NCBI RefSeq assembly: GCF_018130165.1
Contig: NZ_JAFCLZ010000012.1
Span: forward strand, 186,001 to 250,000
DNA from: Bradyrhizobium sp. JYMT SZCCT0180
GTDB taxonomy: Bacteria > Pseudomonadota > Alphaproteobacteria > Rhizobiales > Xanthobacteraceae
DNA length: 64,000 nucleotides
Reading direction: 5' to 3'
Position 1 is the first letter of the stretch. Each line of letters opens with the position of its first letter. A model generated the notes under the pieces. It did no database searches, was not told where the DNA came from, and saw only the letters and a list, made by a program, of their open reading frames with translations. Position numbers and translations under genes: made by a program. Below are positions 28,105 to 37,609 of the stretch, piece by piece.

Positions 28105-29355
28105 TTATTCCAGTTGCATGCGGACGCCCTTGGCGCCGTTGAGCAGCCGCTTCAGATGAAAGCCGGCGAGCGCATCGTCGGCATGCGCGCCGACCAGCGC
28201 CGCAAAAGCCGGCATTGCCGCCGGGTCACCAGCCTCGAGCTTGGCGAAGGCTTCGGCATATTGCGATGCCGCGGGGCTCTCAAACGCTGCCGCCGTCAGC
28301 GGCTCATAGGCGCGCAGCGGCTCGCTGCGCCCGCGCAGCACGAGGTCGCCGACCGGCCGGCCGCGAAAATCTCCGGCGCCATCAGCGACGACGGCGCTGA
28401 CGCAAATCCGCGTGCCCAGGAACTTGTTGGCGGCCTCCAGCCGCGCCGCGGTGTTGATGGTGTCGCCATAGGCGGTGTAGTCGAAAAACCGGCTGCCGCC
28501 GAAATTTCCGACCAGCGCGGGACCGGCGTGGACGCCGACGCGCGTGGCCCCGAAATTCACACCCTTTTCCTGCCAGCGCAGGCGAAACTCCTGCGCCCAG
28601 CCATCGAGATCGTGGGCGCAGGCGATCGCGCGCCTGGCGTAATCAGGCTGATCCCCCGGCGCGTTGAACAGAACGTGGATCGCATCGCCGATGATCTTGG
28701 CGACCGTCCCCTCATGCGCGAACACCACGTCGGTCATGCCGCCCACATAGTCGCCGAGCAGCGTACCCAGCACGTCGGGCGCGGCGGTTTCCACCAGCGA
28801 GGTGAAGCCGGTGATGTCGGTGAAGATCGCCGCGACTTCGCGCCAATGCACCTCCATGCCGTCGCTGTCGCCGATGGCGGCAAGACGGCTCGCAATCTGC
28901 GGCGAGAAATAGCGCGACAGCGAGGCGTGCGCGCGCTCGGCCTCGGCCTGGCGGCGGCGCGCCTCGCGCATCATCTCGACATGGCGGATGGTCTTGTCGA
29001 TGGTCATTTCCAGATCGCCGAAATCGATCGGCTTGGTCAGGAAATCGAACGCGCCGCGATTCATCGCCGTGCGGATGTTGCTCATGTCGCCATAGGCGGA
29101 CACGATGATGGTGGATTTCTTGTCTTCGGCCTCCTGCAGCTTGGCGAGCAGCGACAGCCCGTCCATGCGCGGCATGTTGATGTCGGATACCACCATGTCG
29201 ACATGCGGGTTCTGCTCGATCGAGGCCAGCGCTTCGATCCCGTCATGGGCGAACACAAAGGCTACGATGCCGTCGCGGATCTGGCGACGGAATTTCTGCA
29301 GCACCAGAGCCTCGAGATCTGGCTCGTCGTCGACGACGAGGATCGTTGCGGTCAT
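28105..29355 (-). CDS. Response regulator fused to class III adenylate cyclase
   Basis: 416 aa. Residues 1-120 are a receiver domain (VVDDEPD, phospho-acceptor Asp58 in VSDINMP, Lys108 in LTKPID). A coiled linker (HVEMMREARRRQAEAERAH) leads to the cyclase domain at about 170-345. Metal-binding Asp180 (FTDITGF) and Asp224 (IIGDAIHVLF) are present, as are the catalytic Asn301 and Arg305 of GDTINTAARLE. The purine-selecting residues appear to be Lys220 and Thr294, the Lys/Thr pair of class IIIb cyclases. A phosphorelay from the linked histidine kinase could thus set cAMP. Its ATG overlaps the preceding regulator's stop (ATGA). Guanylate cyclase is less likely. Confidence 0.88.
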   Translation of the reverse strand: MTATILVVDDEPDLEALVLQKFRRQIRDGIVAFVFAHDGIEALASIEQNPHVDMVVSDINMPRMDGLSLLAKLQEAEDKKSTIIVSAYGDMSNIRTAMNRGAFDFLTKPIDFGDLEMTIDKTIRHVEMMREARRRQAEAERAHASLSRYFSPQIASRLAAIGDSDGMEVHWREVAAIFTDITGFTSLVETAAPDVLGTLLGDYVGGMTDVVFAHEGTVAKIIGDAIHVLFNAPGDQPDYARRAIACAHDLDGWAQEFRLRWQEKGVNFGATRVGVHAGPALVGNFGGSRFFDYTAYGDTINTAARLEAANKFLGTRICVSAVVADGAGDFRGRPVGDLVLRGRSEPLRAYEPLTAAAFESPAASQYAEAFAKLEAGDPAAMPAFAALVGAHADDALAGFHLKRLLNGAKGVRMQLE

Positions 29356-29741
29356 GCGGCTTGCTCGAGCCGGGTATCGATCTCGTGGCGCAGCAGCGCA
29401 AAATCGATCGGCTTGGTCAGGAGGCCGATCGCGCCGCGCTCGATCGCCTTGCGGCGGGTTTCGGCATCGCCATAGGCCGTGATCATGATGACGGGCACAT
29501 CGGGCCGCGCCGCGCGTACCTTCGGCAGCATTTCAAGCCCGCTCATGCCGGGCATGTTGATGTCGGACAGGATCAGGATTAGCGACGGGTCACGAACTTC
29601 CGCAGCACGCTCCAGCGCCGCCGGCGCCGACGGCGCGAACTCCATCGTAAAGCGACCGGATTTGAGATCACGCCGGAACTGCTGCCGAAACAGCGTTTCG
29701 ACATCGGGCTCGTCATCCACGATGAGGATGTAAACACTCAA
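29352..29741 (-). CDS. Single-domain response regulator (CheY-like)
   Basis: 129 aa. VDDEPD (9-13), phospho-acceptor Asp60 in LILSDINMPG, and the Lys of LTKPID show a complete receiver domain with no output domain. The start is TTG at 29741, supported by GGAGG six bases upstream; no ATG fits the frame. It lies between the histidine kinase and the cyclase-fused regulator, with a 4-base ATGA overlap to the latter, so it is a likely phosphate shuttle or sink in the same pathway. Confidence 0.88.
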   Translation of the reverse strand: MSVYILIVDDEPDVETLFRQQFRRDLKSGRFTMEFAPSAPAALERAAEVRDPSLILILSDINMPGMSGLEMLPKVRAARPDVPVIMITAYGDAETRRKAIERGAIGLLTKPIDFALLRHEIDTRLEQAA

Positions 29742-29762
29742 TTTTTGCCTCCAGTATCATTG

Positions 29763-29809
29763 GGCATGACCTTATCCGAAAACCGGTCTCCACTTTTCGG
29801 AATCATGCC
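29763..29809. repeat. Palindromic repeat GCATGACCTTATCCGAAAACC family
   Basis: GGCATGACCTTATCCGAAAA, CCGGTCTCCAC, TTTTCGGAATCATGCC: an imperfect inverted repeat (CATGA-TCCGAAAA versus TTTTCGGA-TCATG) well known from rhizobial intergenic DNA. Its right end (TCATGCC) contains the stop codon of the histidine kinase gene (TCA at 29803-29805 on the plus strand). Confidence 0.65.
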
Positions 29810-32388
29810 CGCGCTACGCCTTTTCGCGGCAGCGTAATAATGAATTCGGTGAATACATCAGGCTCCGTCCGTACGTCGATCTTGCCGCCATGCTGTTTCA
29901 CCACGATGTCGTGACTCATCGATAATCCGAGCCCGGTTCCCTCGCCCGCGGGTTTCGTCGTGAAGAAGGGATTGAACATTTTCTCCTTCACTTCCAAAGG
30001 GATACCCGTGCCGTTGTCGCGAATCCGGATTTCCACCTTGTTGCCGAGGTTTTTCGTCGTCGCCGTCAGGACAGGCTCGAAGCCCTTCTCGCCCGTCTCC
30101 TTGCGCTTGGTCGCGGCGTAAAAGCCGTTCGAGATCAGGTTGAGGAACACCCGCGTGATTTCCTGCGGATAGAGATCGACCATGCCGGCCTCGGGATCCA
30201 GATCGCGCTTGAGCGTGATGTTGAATCCGGATTTTTCCGCCCGCGCGCCGTGATAGGCGAGGTTGAGGCTTTCCTCGATGATCGCATTGATGTCGGCGGA
30301 CCGGACTTCGCCTGATCCCTCGCGCGAATGGAGCAGCATGTTCTTGACGATCGAGTCGGCGCGCTTGCCGTGCTGCACGACCTTTTCGAGATTGCCCTTC
30401 AGCATATGGGTGAGTTCGTCGATCTCCTCGCGGGTCTTGTCGTCGAGCGCGGCGGGCTTGAGCACATCGTTCAGCTCGTCGATCAGTTCCGCCGACAGCG
30501 CCGAGAAATTGTTGACGAAATTGAGCGGGTTCTTGATCTCGTGCGCGATCCCGGCGGTGAGCTGGCCGAGCGAAGCCAGTTTCTCGGTTTGTATCAGGCG
30601 GTCCTGCGCGGTGCGGAGATCGTCCAGCGAAAGCGAGAGCTCGGTGGTTCGTTCGCGCAACTGATTCAACAGACGGGCATTCTCGATCGCGATGACAGCC
30701 TGATTTGCGAAATTCGTGACAAGTTCGGTCTGCTTCTCGGTGAACGGCTTGACCTCTTGCCGGAAAATTGTGATGGCGCCGATCAGCTCGTCTTCCTTGA
30801 GCATCGGAACGATTACCAGCGTACGCGCCCCCGCCAGATTTGCCAGCGCGCGAACGTTGGGGTTGCCCTCCAGATAGGGAGGCTGCGTCCTGATATCGTC
30901 GATATGGACTGTCTGGTGAGTCCTTTCGATGGTGCCAAGGCCACTCTGCGGATGCGGCTGGATCATCTTGTGAAGCTGCGTGGCGGCATAGGCCTCTGGG
31001 GCGTTGTACAACGCAACCGTGTTGAAGCCGCCGCCTTCATAGAGATTCATGGTGCCAAAATTGGCGCCGCAAATACGCGTCGCGTTTTCGAGCATCTTCT
31101 GGAAAACCGGCTGCAACTCGCCTGCCGAAGAGCTGATGACTTGCAGTACCTCCGACGTCGCGGTTTGCTGTTCGAGCGTTTCGCTGAGTTCAGCGGTGCG
31201 CTGCTCCACCTTGTTCTCCAGGTCGGCATAGGATTCCTGCAGCCGCGCGCCCATTTCGTTGAACTGATTGGCGAGGCCTTCGAGTTCGTCGCCGGTCTTG
31301 ATGCTGATGCGCTGGGCGAAATCGCCGCCGCCGATGCGTTCGGCGCCGGCTCGCAATGCCTGGATCGGGCCGACCATGCGACGTGCCAGGAAAATTCCGG
31401 CGAGCACCGCAACGATCGATGCCGCCGCGAGCAGCAAGGCAAGCCGCTGCAGCGCCTGGTACAGCGAGGCGTAGGCCTCGTTGACCGGCAGTTCGACGAA
31501 CATCGTCCATCCCAGCGGGGCGATCGGCGCGGATGCCGTCAGCACCTCCTGCCCCTGGATGTTCAGCGCGCCCTGCAATTCAACGGCTTCGCTCGTTCTG
31601 CCGGTGCGGGCGGCGGCCTGCACCTGCGTCAGCTTCGACATGTCGGTGTTGCGCAGCACCAGGCTGATGTCTGGATGGGCAATCAGGCGTCCCGCCGAGC
31701 CGACGACATAGGCGTGGCCGCGCTCGCCGACCTTGATCTGCGAGACCACGTCCCAGATCAGCTTCAGATTGACCTCGGCGATGCTGACACCGGCATCCTT
31801 GCGGGTGCCGGCCAGCGATAGCGTCATGTACGGCTCGGACTCCCGGCGAAAATACACCGGCCCGTAAAACACCTTGTTGGCGACGGCTTCCGTGAATTTC
31901 GGGTCTTTGGAAAGGTCGAGGCCGGAGTCGACGACATCCATCGCCAGGCGCGACACGCGCAGGCGCTCCTTGCCGGTGGAATCGATCTGCGACAGCTCGG
32001 TGATCGCCGGCACCTGCCGCAGCAGGCGGAGCGCGTCGAACCGGCGATCCTGCAGCGATCCCGCCGACCAGGGCAATTGGGTGGTCCAGCCCAGCTGGCT
32101 TTCGATTTCCTTGATGAACTGGCCGATCTTGGCAGCGGCGGCTTCGGCCTGCTCGTGCTGGATCCGGATCAGGGAGGTTTTGTGCTCCCGATAATAGAAG
32201 AAAACCTCGAAAATCCCGTTGGAAAGCAGCGCCACGCCCACCACGGCGACGAACAGCGCGACGTATTTGGTGAACAGCCGGCTGCGGGTTTTGGTCCCGG
32301 GCGCCCCCTGCACGGGCGCAGCATTCTCCGCCGGCGAGGCCGCCAGCGCTCGCCCCTCAGGGGTGCCGGGATGCAGAGAAATGCTCAT
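29803..32388 (-). CDS. Membrane histidine kinase with periplasmic sensor, HAMP and GAF domains
   Basis: 861 aa from the ATG at 32388; an ATG at 32457 would add 23 residues but lies five bases from a terminator stem. The order is a membrane anchor (FTKYVALFVAVVGVALLSNG), a periplasmic dCache-like domain of about 240 aa, a second anchor (LALLLAAASIVAVLAGIFL), HAMP, a GAF domain (CGANFGTMNLYEGGG, GARTLVIVPMLKEDELIGA), then HisKA with GIAHEIKNPLNF and the HATPase (DLYPQEITRVFLNLISNGFYAA, GTGLGLSMSHDIV). The stimulus is unknown; the dCache domain suggests a small organic ligand. It is followed by its two regulators on the same strand. The stop codon lies in a rhizobial repeat. Confidence 0.9.
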   Translation of the reverse strand: MSISLHPGTPEGRALAASPAENAAPVQGAPGTKTRSRLFTKYVALFVAVVGVALLSNGIFEVFFYYREHKTSLIRIQHEQAEAAAAKIGQFIKEIESQLGWTTQLPWSAGSLQDRRFDALRLLRQVPAITELSQIDSTGKERLRVSRLAMDVVDSGLDLSKDPKFTEAVANKVFYGPVYFRRESEPYMTLSLAGTRKDAGVSIAEVNLKLIWDVVSQIKVGERGHAYVVGSAGRLIAHPDISLVLRNTDMSKLTQVQAAARTGRTSEAVELQGALNIQGQEVLTASAPIAPLGWTMFVELPVNEAYASLYQALQRLALLLAAASIVAVLAGIFLARRMVGPIQALRAGAERIGGGDFAQRISIKTGDELEGLANQFNEMGARLQESYADLENKVEQRTAELSETLEQQTATSEVLQVISSSAGELQPVFQKMLENATRICGANFGTMNLYEGGGFNTVALYNAPEAYAATQLHKMIQPHPQSGLGTIERTHQTVHIDDIRTQPPYLEGNPNVRALANLAGARTLVIVPMLKEDELIGAITIFRQEVKPFTEKQTELVTNFANQAVIAIENARLLNQLRERTTELSLSLDDLRTAQDRLIQTEKLASLGQLTAGIAHEIKNPLNFVNNFSALSAELIDELNDVLKPAALDDKTREEIDELTHMLKGNLEKVVQHGKRADSIVKNMLLHSREGSGEVRSADINAIIEESLNLAYHGARAEKSGFNITLKRDLDPEAGMVDLYPQEITRVFLNLISNGFYAATKRKETGEKGFEPVLTATTKNLGNKVEIRIRDNGTGIPLEVKEKMFNPFFTTKPAGEGTGLGLSMSHDIVVKQHGGKIDVRTEPDVFTEFIITLPRKGVARA

Positions 32389-32461
32389 CCCGGCTAAGCT
32401 ATCAAGAAGCCTTGAGCTTGTCTCTTGCCGCACTGCGGCAAACCGGCCGGAGCTCATAACG

Positions 32462-32491
32462 AAACGGCGGCGGTCAGGACCGCCGCCGTTC
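32462..32491 (-). terminator. Strong hairpin terminator after the RND operon
   Basis: AACGGCGGCGGT (32463-32474) pairs perfectly with ACCGCCGCCGTT (32479-32490) around a CAGG loop: 12 bp. In the minus direction it is followed by TCGTTATG, a short T-rich tract, and it sits 23 bp after the RND pump stop. The same DNA is just upstream of the histidine kinase gene. Confidence 0.75.
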
Positions 32492-32513
32492 CAAGTTTAT
32501 TCGGCTGCCATGC

Positions 32514-35500
32514 TCAGGTCGGTTTGAGCCCAGACGTTCCCAGATCGAAATCTTCGATCTCCTTCGTCCGCTGCGAGCCGGCCTTGGCCTGGTGGTCGGT
32601 CGCCATCCAGACATAGACCGCTGGCAGCACGAACAGCGTGAACAGCGTACCGATCGACATGCCGGAAACCACGACGAGACCAATCGAGAAGCGGCTCGCC
32701 GCACCTGCGCCCGTTGCGGTCAGCAGCGGGATCAGGCCGGTGACCATCGCCGCCGTCGTCATCAGGATCGGGCGCAGCCGGATCCGGGCCGCCATCTCGA
32801 TCGCCGAACGCTTGTCGAGACCTTCCTTGAGCTGCAGTTCGTTGGCGAACTCCACCATCAGGATGCCGTGCTTGGTGATCAGTCCGACCAAGGTCAGCAA
32901 TCCGACCTGGGTATAGATGTTGATCGTCGCCATGCCGAAGAACAGCGGGATCAGCGCGCCGACGATCGCCATGGGAACGCTGATCATGATCACCAGCGGA
33001 TCGCGCAGGCTTTCGAATTGCGCCGCCAGCACCAGGAAGATGATGATCAGCGCGAAACCGAAGGTGATCGCAAGCTGATTGCCTTCCTGCACATATTGGC
33101 GGGAATCGGCCAGATAGTCGTGACCGAAGCCGGCGGGCAACTTCTTGGCTTCACCTTCGAGGAAGTCCACCGCCTGCCCAACCGTCACGCCCGGCATCGG
33201 CACCGCCTGGAAGGTCGCGGAGTTCAGCTGGTTGTAATGCGTCAGCGAATTCGGATCGGTCGCGGTCTCGATCGACACGATGGTCGATAGCGGCACCAAT
33301 TGCCCCGTGTTGGTCGGGACGTAGTAACCGCCGAGCGATTCCGGCGACAGCCGCATGCCGCGGGGCACCTGCGGGATCACCTGATACGAGCGCCCCTCGA
33401 GGTTGAAGCGATTGACGTAATTGCCGCCCAGCAGCGTCTGCAACGTGGCGCCGACCTGCGCCATGTTGATGCCGAGATCGCTTGCCTTGGAACGGTCGAT
33501 GTTGACCCGCACCACCGGCTGATTGAAGTCGAGGTCGCTGTCGGAGACGATGAACAGACCGCTCTTGCGCGCCGCGTCCTTTAGCTTGTTCATCTCCTCA
33601 TAGACGGCCTGGAAGCCCGCGGTCGAATTGATCACCATCTGCACCGGCAGACCACCGGGCCCGCCCGGGAGCGGCGGCAGGTTGAACGCGAACGCCTGGA
33701 CGCCTTCGATCTTGCTGATCTCCGCCTGTACCAGCGGCTTCAGCTTGATCGAGGAACGTTCACGCTCGTCCCACGGCTTGAGCAGCATGCCGGCGATCCC
33801 GCCCTGCGGCCCATTGATGCCATTCAGGACGAAGCGCAGGTCGGTTTCGGGAAATTTGGCAAACGCCTTGTCGAGCTTGTCGCCATAGAAGTCGACATAG
33901 TCGATGTTAGCGTATTTCGGCGCCTTGGTCACCGAGAACACAATGCCCTGGTCCTCTTCGGGCGCGAGTTCCTTGGCCGTGTTCATATAGAGGAACCCGA
34001 CCAGACCGAGGATCGTCAGTGCGAACACGCCGGTGATCGGACGATAGTCGAGCGAACGATCGAGTTGCCTTCCGTACCAGCGCGTCATCGCACCGAACAC
34101 CCGGTTGACGATCCTGGCGAAACGCCCCTCTTCGGCGCTCTTGAGCAGGACCGAGCACATCATCGGCGACAGTGTCAGCGCGATCACGCCGGACACGATC
34201 ACCGAGCCCGCGAGCGTGAAGGCAAATTCGCGAAACAGCGAGCCGGTCAAGCCGCCGAGGAATCCGATCGGTGCATACACGGCCGCCAGCGTGATCGTCA
34301 TCGAGATCACGGGACCGACGATTTCGCGCGCCCCCTGCAGTGACGCCTGTACGGGTGTTTTTCCCTCTTCCAGATGGCGATGGATGTTCTCGACCACCAC
34401 GATGGCGTCGTCGACCACGAGCCCGATGGCGAGCACCATCGCCAGCAGCGTCAGCAGGTTGAAGCTGAAGCCCAGCGCCAGCATCAGGCTGCAGACGCCA
34501 ATCAGCGACAGCGGTATCGTGACGACGGGAATGATGACCGAACGGAACGATGCCAGGAACAGGAAGATCACGACCACGACGATCAGCATCGCCTCGATCA
34601 GCGTGTTCTGCACCTCGTCGATCGATGACTGAATGAACTTCGTGGAATCGTAGGCCACCTTCATCTTCATCGAAGGCGGCAAGTTGCGTTCCAGCTCCGG
34701 AAACAGCGCACGCACGCCCTTGACCAGCGTCAACGGATTGCCTTGCGGGGTCGCCTGCACGCCGATGAAGATCGCGCGCTCGCCGCTGAACGCGACACTC
34801 GCATCGGTGCTTTGCGCCGCAAGTTCGACGGTCGCGATATCCTCGACCCGAACAAAGCCGCCGTCCTTGGACTTGACGATCATCCGCTTGAACTGATCGA
34901 GGCTCCGCAAGTCGGTATTGGTCGTAATGTTGGAGACGATGAAGTAGCCCTTGGCCTGGCCGGCGGCAGCCTGGAAGTTGTTGGCCTGGATCGCCGCCTG
35001 GACATCGCTCGGCGATACGCCGCGCCCGGCCATCTTGACCGGATCAAGCCACAGCCGCATCGCAAATGTCTGGCCGCCCAGAATGTCGGCCGACGCCACG
35101 CCGTCGACGGTCGACAGCACCGGCTGAACCACGCGCGTCAGATAGTCCGAGATCGCCGAACCGGACAACTCCTCGCTGGAGAAGCCGAGATACATCACGG
35201 CCGTTGTCTGACCGGTTGTCTTGGTCACGATCGGATCGTTGGATTCCTTCGGGATCAGATATTTGACCGAGTTCGTCTTGGCGAGAACTTCGGTCAGCGC
35301 CTGGTTCGGGTCGAAATTCAGCTTGATATAGACCTGGATCGTGCTCGTGCCCTGCACCGACGACGACGTGATGTAGTCGACACCTTCGGCGGAGGCGATC
35401 GCCTGCTCGATCGGCGTCGTGATGAAGCCCTGAATCAAATTCGCCGACGCGCCCGGATAGACGGTGGTGACGTTGATCACCGTGTTCGACAGCTTCGGAT

Positions 35501-35609
35501 ACTGCCGGATCGGCAAGACGCTGGCGGCCCGCAGACCGAGCAAGAGAATCAGCAAACTAACGACGACCGACAGAACCGGGCGCTTGATGAAGATATCAGT
35601 TAAGGCCAT
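32514..35609 (-). CDS. RND efflux transporter, HAE1 type (AcrB/MexF-like)
   Basis: 1031 aa, the length of hydrophobe/amphiphile RND pumps. MALTDIFIKRPVLSVVVSLL is the typical start, TM4 carries the proton-relay Asp400-Asp401 (LVVDDAIVVVENIHR), and two large periplasmic loops follow TM1 and TM7 in the usual way. The pump exports a drug, solvent or lipid using proton flow, drawing from the periplasm or membrane. It works with the adaptor encoded just upstream; no outer-membrane channel is in the operon, so a TolC-like protein must come from elsewhere. The gene starts about 98 bp after the adaptor stop, with a small hairpin between. Confidence 0.95.
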   Translation of the reverse strand: MALTDIFIKRPVLSVVVSLLILLLGLRAASVLPIRQYPKLSNTVINVTTVYPGASANLIQGFITTPIEQAIASAEGVDYITSSSVQGTSTIQVYIKLNFDPNQALTEVLAKTNSVKYLIPKESNDPIVTKTTGQTTAVMYLGFSSEELSGSAISDYLTRVVQPVLSTVDGVASADILGGQTFAMRLWLDPVKMAGRGVSPSDVQAAIQANNFQAAAGQAKGYFIVSNITTNTDLRSLDQFKRMIVKSKDGGFVRVEDIATVELAAQSTDASVAFSGERAIFIGVQATPQGNPLTLVKGVRALFPELERNLPPSMKMKVAYDSTKFIQSSIDEVQNTLIEAMLIVVVVIFLFLASFRSVIIPVVTIPLSLIGVCSLMLALGFSFNLLTLLAMVLAIGLVVDDAIVVVENIHRHLEEGKTPVQASLQGAREIVGPVISMTITLAAVYAPIGFLGGLTGSLFREFAFTLAGSVIVSGVIALTLSPMMCSVLLKSAEEGRFARIVNRVFGAMTRWYGRQLDRSLDYRPITGVFALTILGLVGFLYMNTAKELAPEEDQGIVFSVTKAPKYANIDYVDFYGDKLDKAFAKFPETDLRFVLNGINGPQGGIAGMLLKPWDERERSSIKLKPLVQAEISKIEGVQAFAFNLPPLPGGPGGLPVQMVINSTAGFQAVYEEMNKLKDAARKSGLFIVSDSDLDFNQPVVRVNIDRSKASDLGINMAQVGATLQTLLGGNYVNRFNLEGRSYQVIPQVPRGMRLSPESLGGYYVPTNTGQLVPLSTIVSIETATDPNSLTHYNQLNSATFQAVPMPGVTVGQAVDFLEGEAKKLPAGFGHDYLADSRQYVQEGNQLAITFGFALIIIFLVLAAQFESLRDPLVIMISVPMAIVGALIPLFFGMATINIYTQVGLLTLVGLITKHGILMVEFANELQLKEGLDKRSAIEMAARIRLRPILMTTAAMVTGLIPLLTATGAGAASRFSIGLVVVSGMSIGTLFTLFVLPAVYVWMATDHQAKAGSQRTKEIEDFDLGTSGLKPT

Positions 35610-35681
35610 CGCTGGTTATCCAGTTCGAACATGTGGGCACGGTCCCTCCACGAGACCGATGCCTGAATCCTGATGTTGCAA

Positions 35682-35701
35682 ACGCGGCCCTGCGGCCGCG
35701 T
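35682..35701 (-). terminator. Hairpin between adaptor and pump genes
   Basis: ACGCGGCC (35682-35689) and GGCCGCGT (35694-35701) form an 8-bp perfect stem with a CTGC loop. In the minus direction it is followed by TTGCAAC, not a full T-run, so partial termination or mRNA processing is likelier than a hard stop. Confidence 0.4.
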
Positions 35702-35706
35702 CACGT

Positions 35707-36900
35707 TCAATAGCGCGGCGGCTTCGCCGGAATCACAGGCGCCGGATCGGCCGAAACCGTCACCGCCGCACCCGATTGCAGCTTGAGCTGTCCGACTGCA
35801 ACGACACGGTCGCCGGGCTTCAGCCCCTTCAGAATCTCGGCACGCCCGTCGATGCGGTTGCCGGTCTGCACGAAGGTGCGCACCGCCGTCAGGCTGGTCT
35901 TGCCGTCATCCGCTTTCTTCTCGGTGAGGAGATAGACGGAGTCGCCATACAGCGTGTAATCGACCGCGGTCTCGGGAATGGTGATGACCGCCGGCTTGTC
36001 CGGCAGCACCACCGTGGTGGTCGCGAACATGCCGGGCTTGAGGATGCGCTCCGGGTTGTCGATCGTCGCCTGCACGCGAATGTTGCGCGTGTCGGTAGCG
36101 ATCTGCGGCTCGATGGTCGTGATCTTGCCCTCGAACTTGCGACCCGGATAGGCGTCGACCCCGATACGAACGATCTGTCCGACCTTGAGCGCGCCCGAGT
36201 CCTTTTCCGTCACGGTGAAGTTGGCAAACAGCCGCGACAGATCGGTCAACGACACGATCTGCGTTCCCGCCGTCAGGTACTGACCGACCTCGACCCTGCG
36301 AACGCCGAGCTCGCCGTCGAACGGAGCCCGCACCTGCTTTTGCGAGATGATGGCCTGGGTCTTGGCGATGCCTGCATTGGCCTGGTCGAACGCCGATTGC
36401 GCCTGGTCGACGGTTGCCTGCGGCCCGAACTGGCGGCTTGCCAGTTGCTTGGCGCGCTCCAGCGAGAGCTGCGCCATCGTCGCCTGCGCCTTGAAGCTGG
36501 CGAGGTCGGCCTGCTCGGGACCATCAAACAACTGCACCAGCGGGGTGCCTTCCTTCACGGTGGAGCCCGCGGTGAACATGATCTCGGTGATACGGCCGTT
36601 CAAATCCGAGGTGACATTGACCTGGTGCACGGCGGCGAGATCGCCAACCGCGGTCAACAGGTTGGGTATGACTTCGGACTTCGCGTCGGCAACGCTGACG
36701 CTGGTCGGCGGCGGTTTGTTGTTCGCGAAGAACTGCGCGATCATCTTGCCGCGGAAATAGTTGAACCAGACCAGACCGCCGACCAGCAGGCTCAGCAAGA
36801 GCCCGACGACGATGAACCAGCGCACCATGCGGACCGGACGCTTGCGCGCCTTGTCGCCGATCGGCTGACCCTTGAGGTGGCTTTCGGTTACGATATTCAT
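35707..36900 (-). CDS. RND periplasmic adaptor (membrane fusion) protein
   Basis: 397 aa from the ATG at 36900, one base after the TetR stop. A basic N-terminal tail and one membrane anchor (FIVVGLLLSLLVGGLVWFNY) precede the lipoyl halves (LAAVHQVNVTSDLNGRITEI, VRAPFDGELGVRRVEVGQYL), a helical hairpin and beta-barrel segments (GMFATTTVVL). It links the RND pump to an outer-membrane channel. It is encoded directly before the pump in the operon, as usual. An upstream GTG (36909) would overlap the TetR stop, but ATG is preferred. Confidence 0.93.
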   Translation of the reverse strand: MNIVTESHLKGQPIGDKARKRPVRMVRWFIVVGLLLSLLVGGLVWFNYFRGKMIAQFFANNKPPPTSVSVADAKSEVIPNLLTAVGDLAAVHQVNVTSDLNGRITEIMFTAGSTVKEGTPLVQLFDGPEQADLASFKAQATMAQLSLERAKQLASRQFGPQATVDQAQSAFDQANAGIAKTQAIISQKQVRAPFDGELGVRRVEVGQYLTAGTQIVSLTDLSRLFANFTVTEKDSGALKVGQIVRIGVDAYPGRKFEGKITTIEPQIATDTRNIRVQATIDNPERILKPGMFATTTVVLPDKPAVITIPETAVDYTLYGDSVYLLTEKKADDGKTSLTAVRTFVQTGNRIDGRAEILKGLKPGDRVVAVGQLKLQSGAAVTVSADPAPVIPAKPPRY

Positions 36901-36901
36901 T

Positions 36902-37603
36902 TCATGCACTTTCTGCAGTTACCGATTGTCCCGAATTCGGCGACGGCTCGTGGTCCAAATGCGTAGCAATTGCGGCTTCGTTGAGTCCGATGCCGCGGAG
37001 GATGAATTGGCAAAGCTGCCGTTCGAGATCGGCGGCGTTGCCGTAAGTGAGAACAGGCACCGCGGGAAGCCGCGACAGCGCGGCCATCAGCACGGTGTGA
37101 TGCGCAAACCAGAACAGGTTGAGCGGTTCATCACCGATCTTCGACGCATCGCCCGCCGCCACCGCGCTTTCGAGCGATTCAGTGAATACGCTGCCGATCA
37201 GATCGCTGATCTTGGTATAAAGCAGCCGCGCGAATTCGCCGTCGTCGAGATGGCTCGTCGTCATCAGCCGCAGCCGCTGCGCCTCTTCCTCGTCGGGTCC
37301 GTCGCAGATCTGCATGAAATGCCCGACCATGCCCTTGATCAGTTCGACCAGCGTGCCGGTCGACGGCGGTAGGCCGAGCAGATGCGCCAGATCCGGATCG
37401 GCTTCGCACTCTTCCGCCAGGATCTCGGCATAGAGCGCCGCCTTGGACGGGAAGTGCTTGAACAGCAGCCCTTCCGAAATGGCAGCAGCCGCCGCCACGC
37501 TCTTGGTCGTGGTGCCGGCAAAGCCGTTGCGGGCGAAGCACCGCTTGGCAGCGCTCAATATCAATTGACGCCGTAAATCACTCGTCATGCGAAGGCTGGA
37601 CAT
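36902..37603 (-). CDS. TetR family repressor of the RND operon
   Basis: 233 aa from the ATG at 37603. The N-terminal helix-turn-helix reads LILSAAKRCFARNGFAGTTTKSVAAAAAISEGLLFKHFPSK, the standard TetR pattern. The C-terminal ligand domain is not similar to anything I can name. It is the first gene of the operon, followed after one base by the adaptor, so it probably represses its own operon until a pump substrate binds. Two palindromes lie just upstream (37610-37640), good candidates for its operator. A GTG at 37621 inside the palindrome is a possible but less likely start. Confidence 0.9.
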   Translation of the reverse strand: MSSLRMTSDLRRQLILSAAKRCFARNGFAGTTTKSVAAAAAISEGLLFKHFPSKAALYAEILAEECEADPDLAHLLGLPPSTGTLVELIKGMVGHFMQICDGPDEEEAQRLRLMTTSHLDDGEFARLLYTKISDLIGSVFTESLESAVAAGDASKIGDEPLNLFWFAHHTVLMAALSRLPAVPVLTYGNAADLERQLCQFILRGIGLNEAAIATHLDHEPSPNSGQSVTAESA

Positions 37604-37609
37604 GGGCGT

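Noticed and set aside
28102..29475. Plus-strand open frame of 457 codons over the two response regulators
   Set aside because: Shadow of two well-recognised receiver proteins with overlapping coupled starts on the minus strand.
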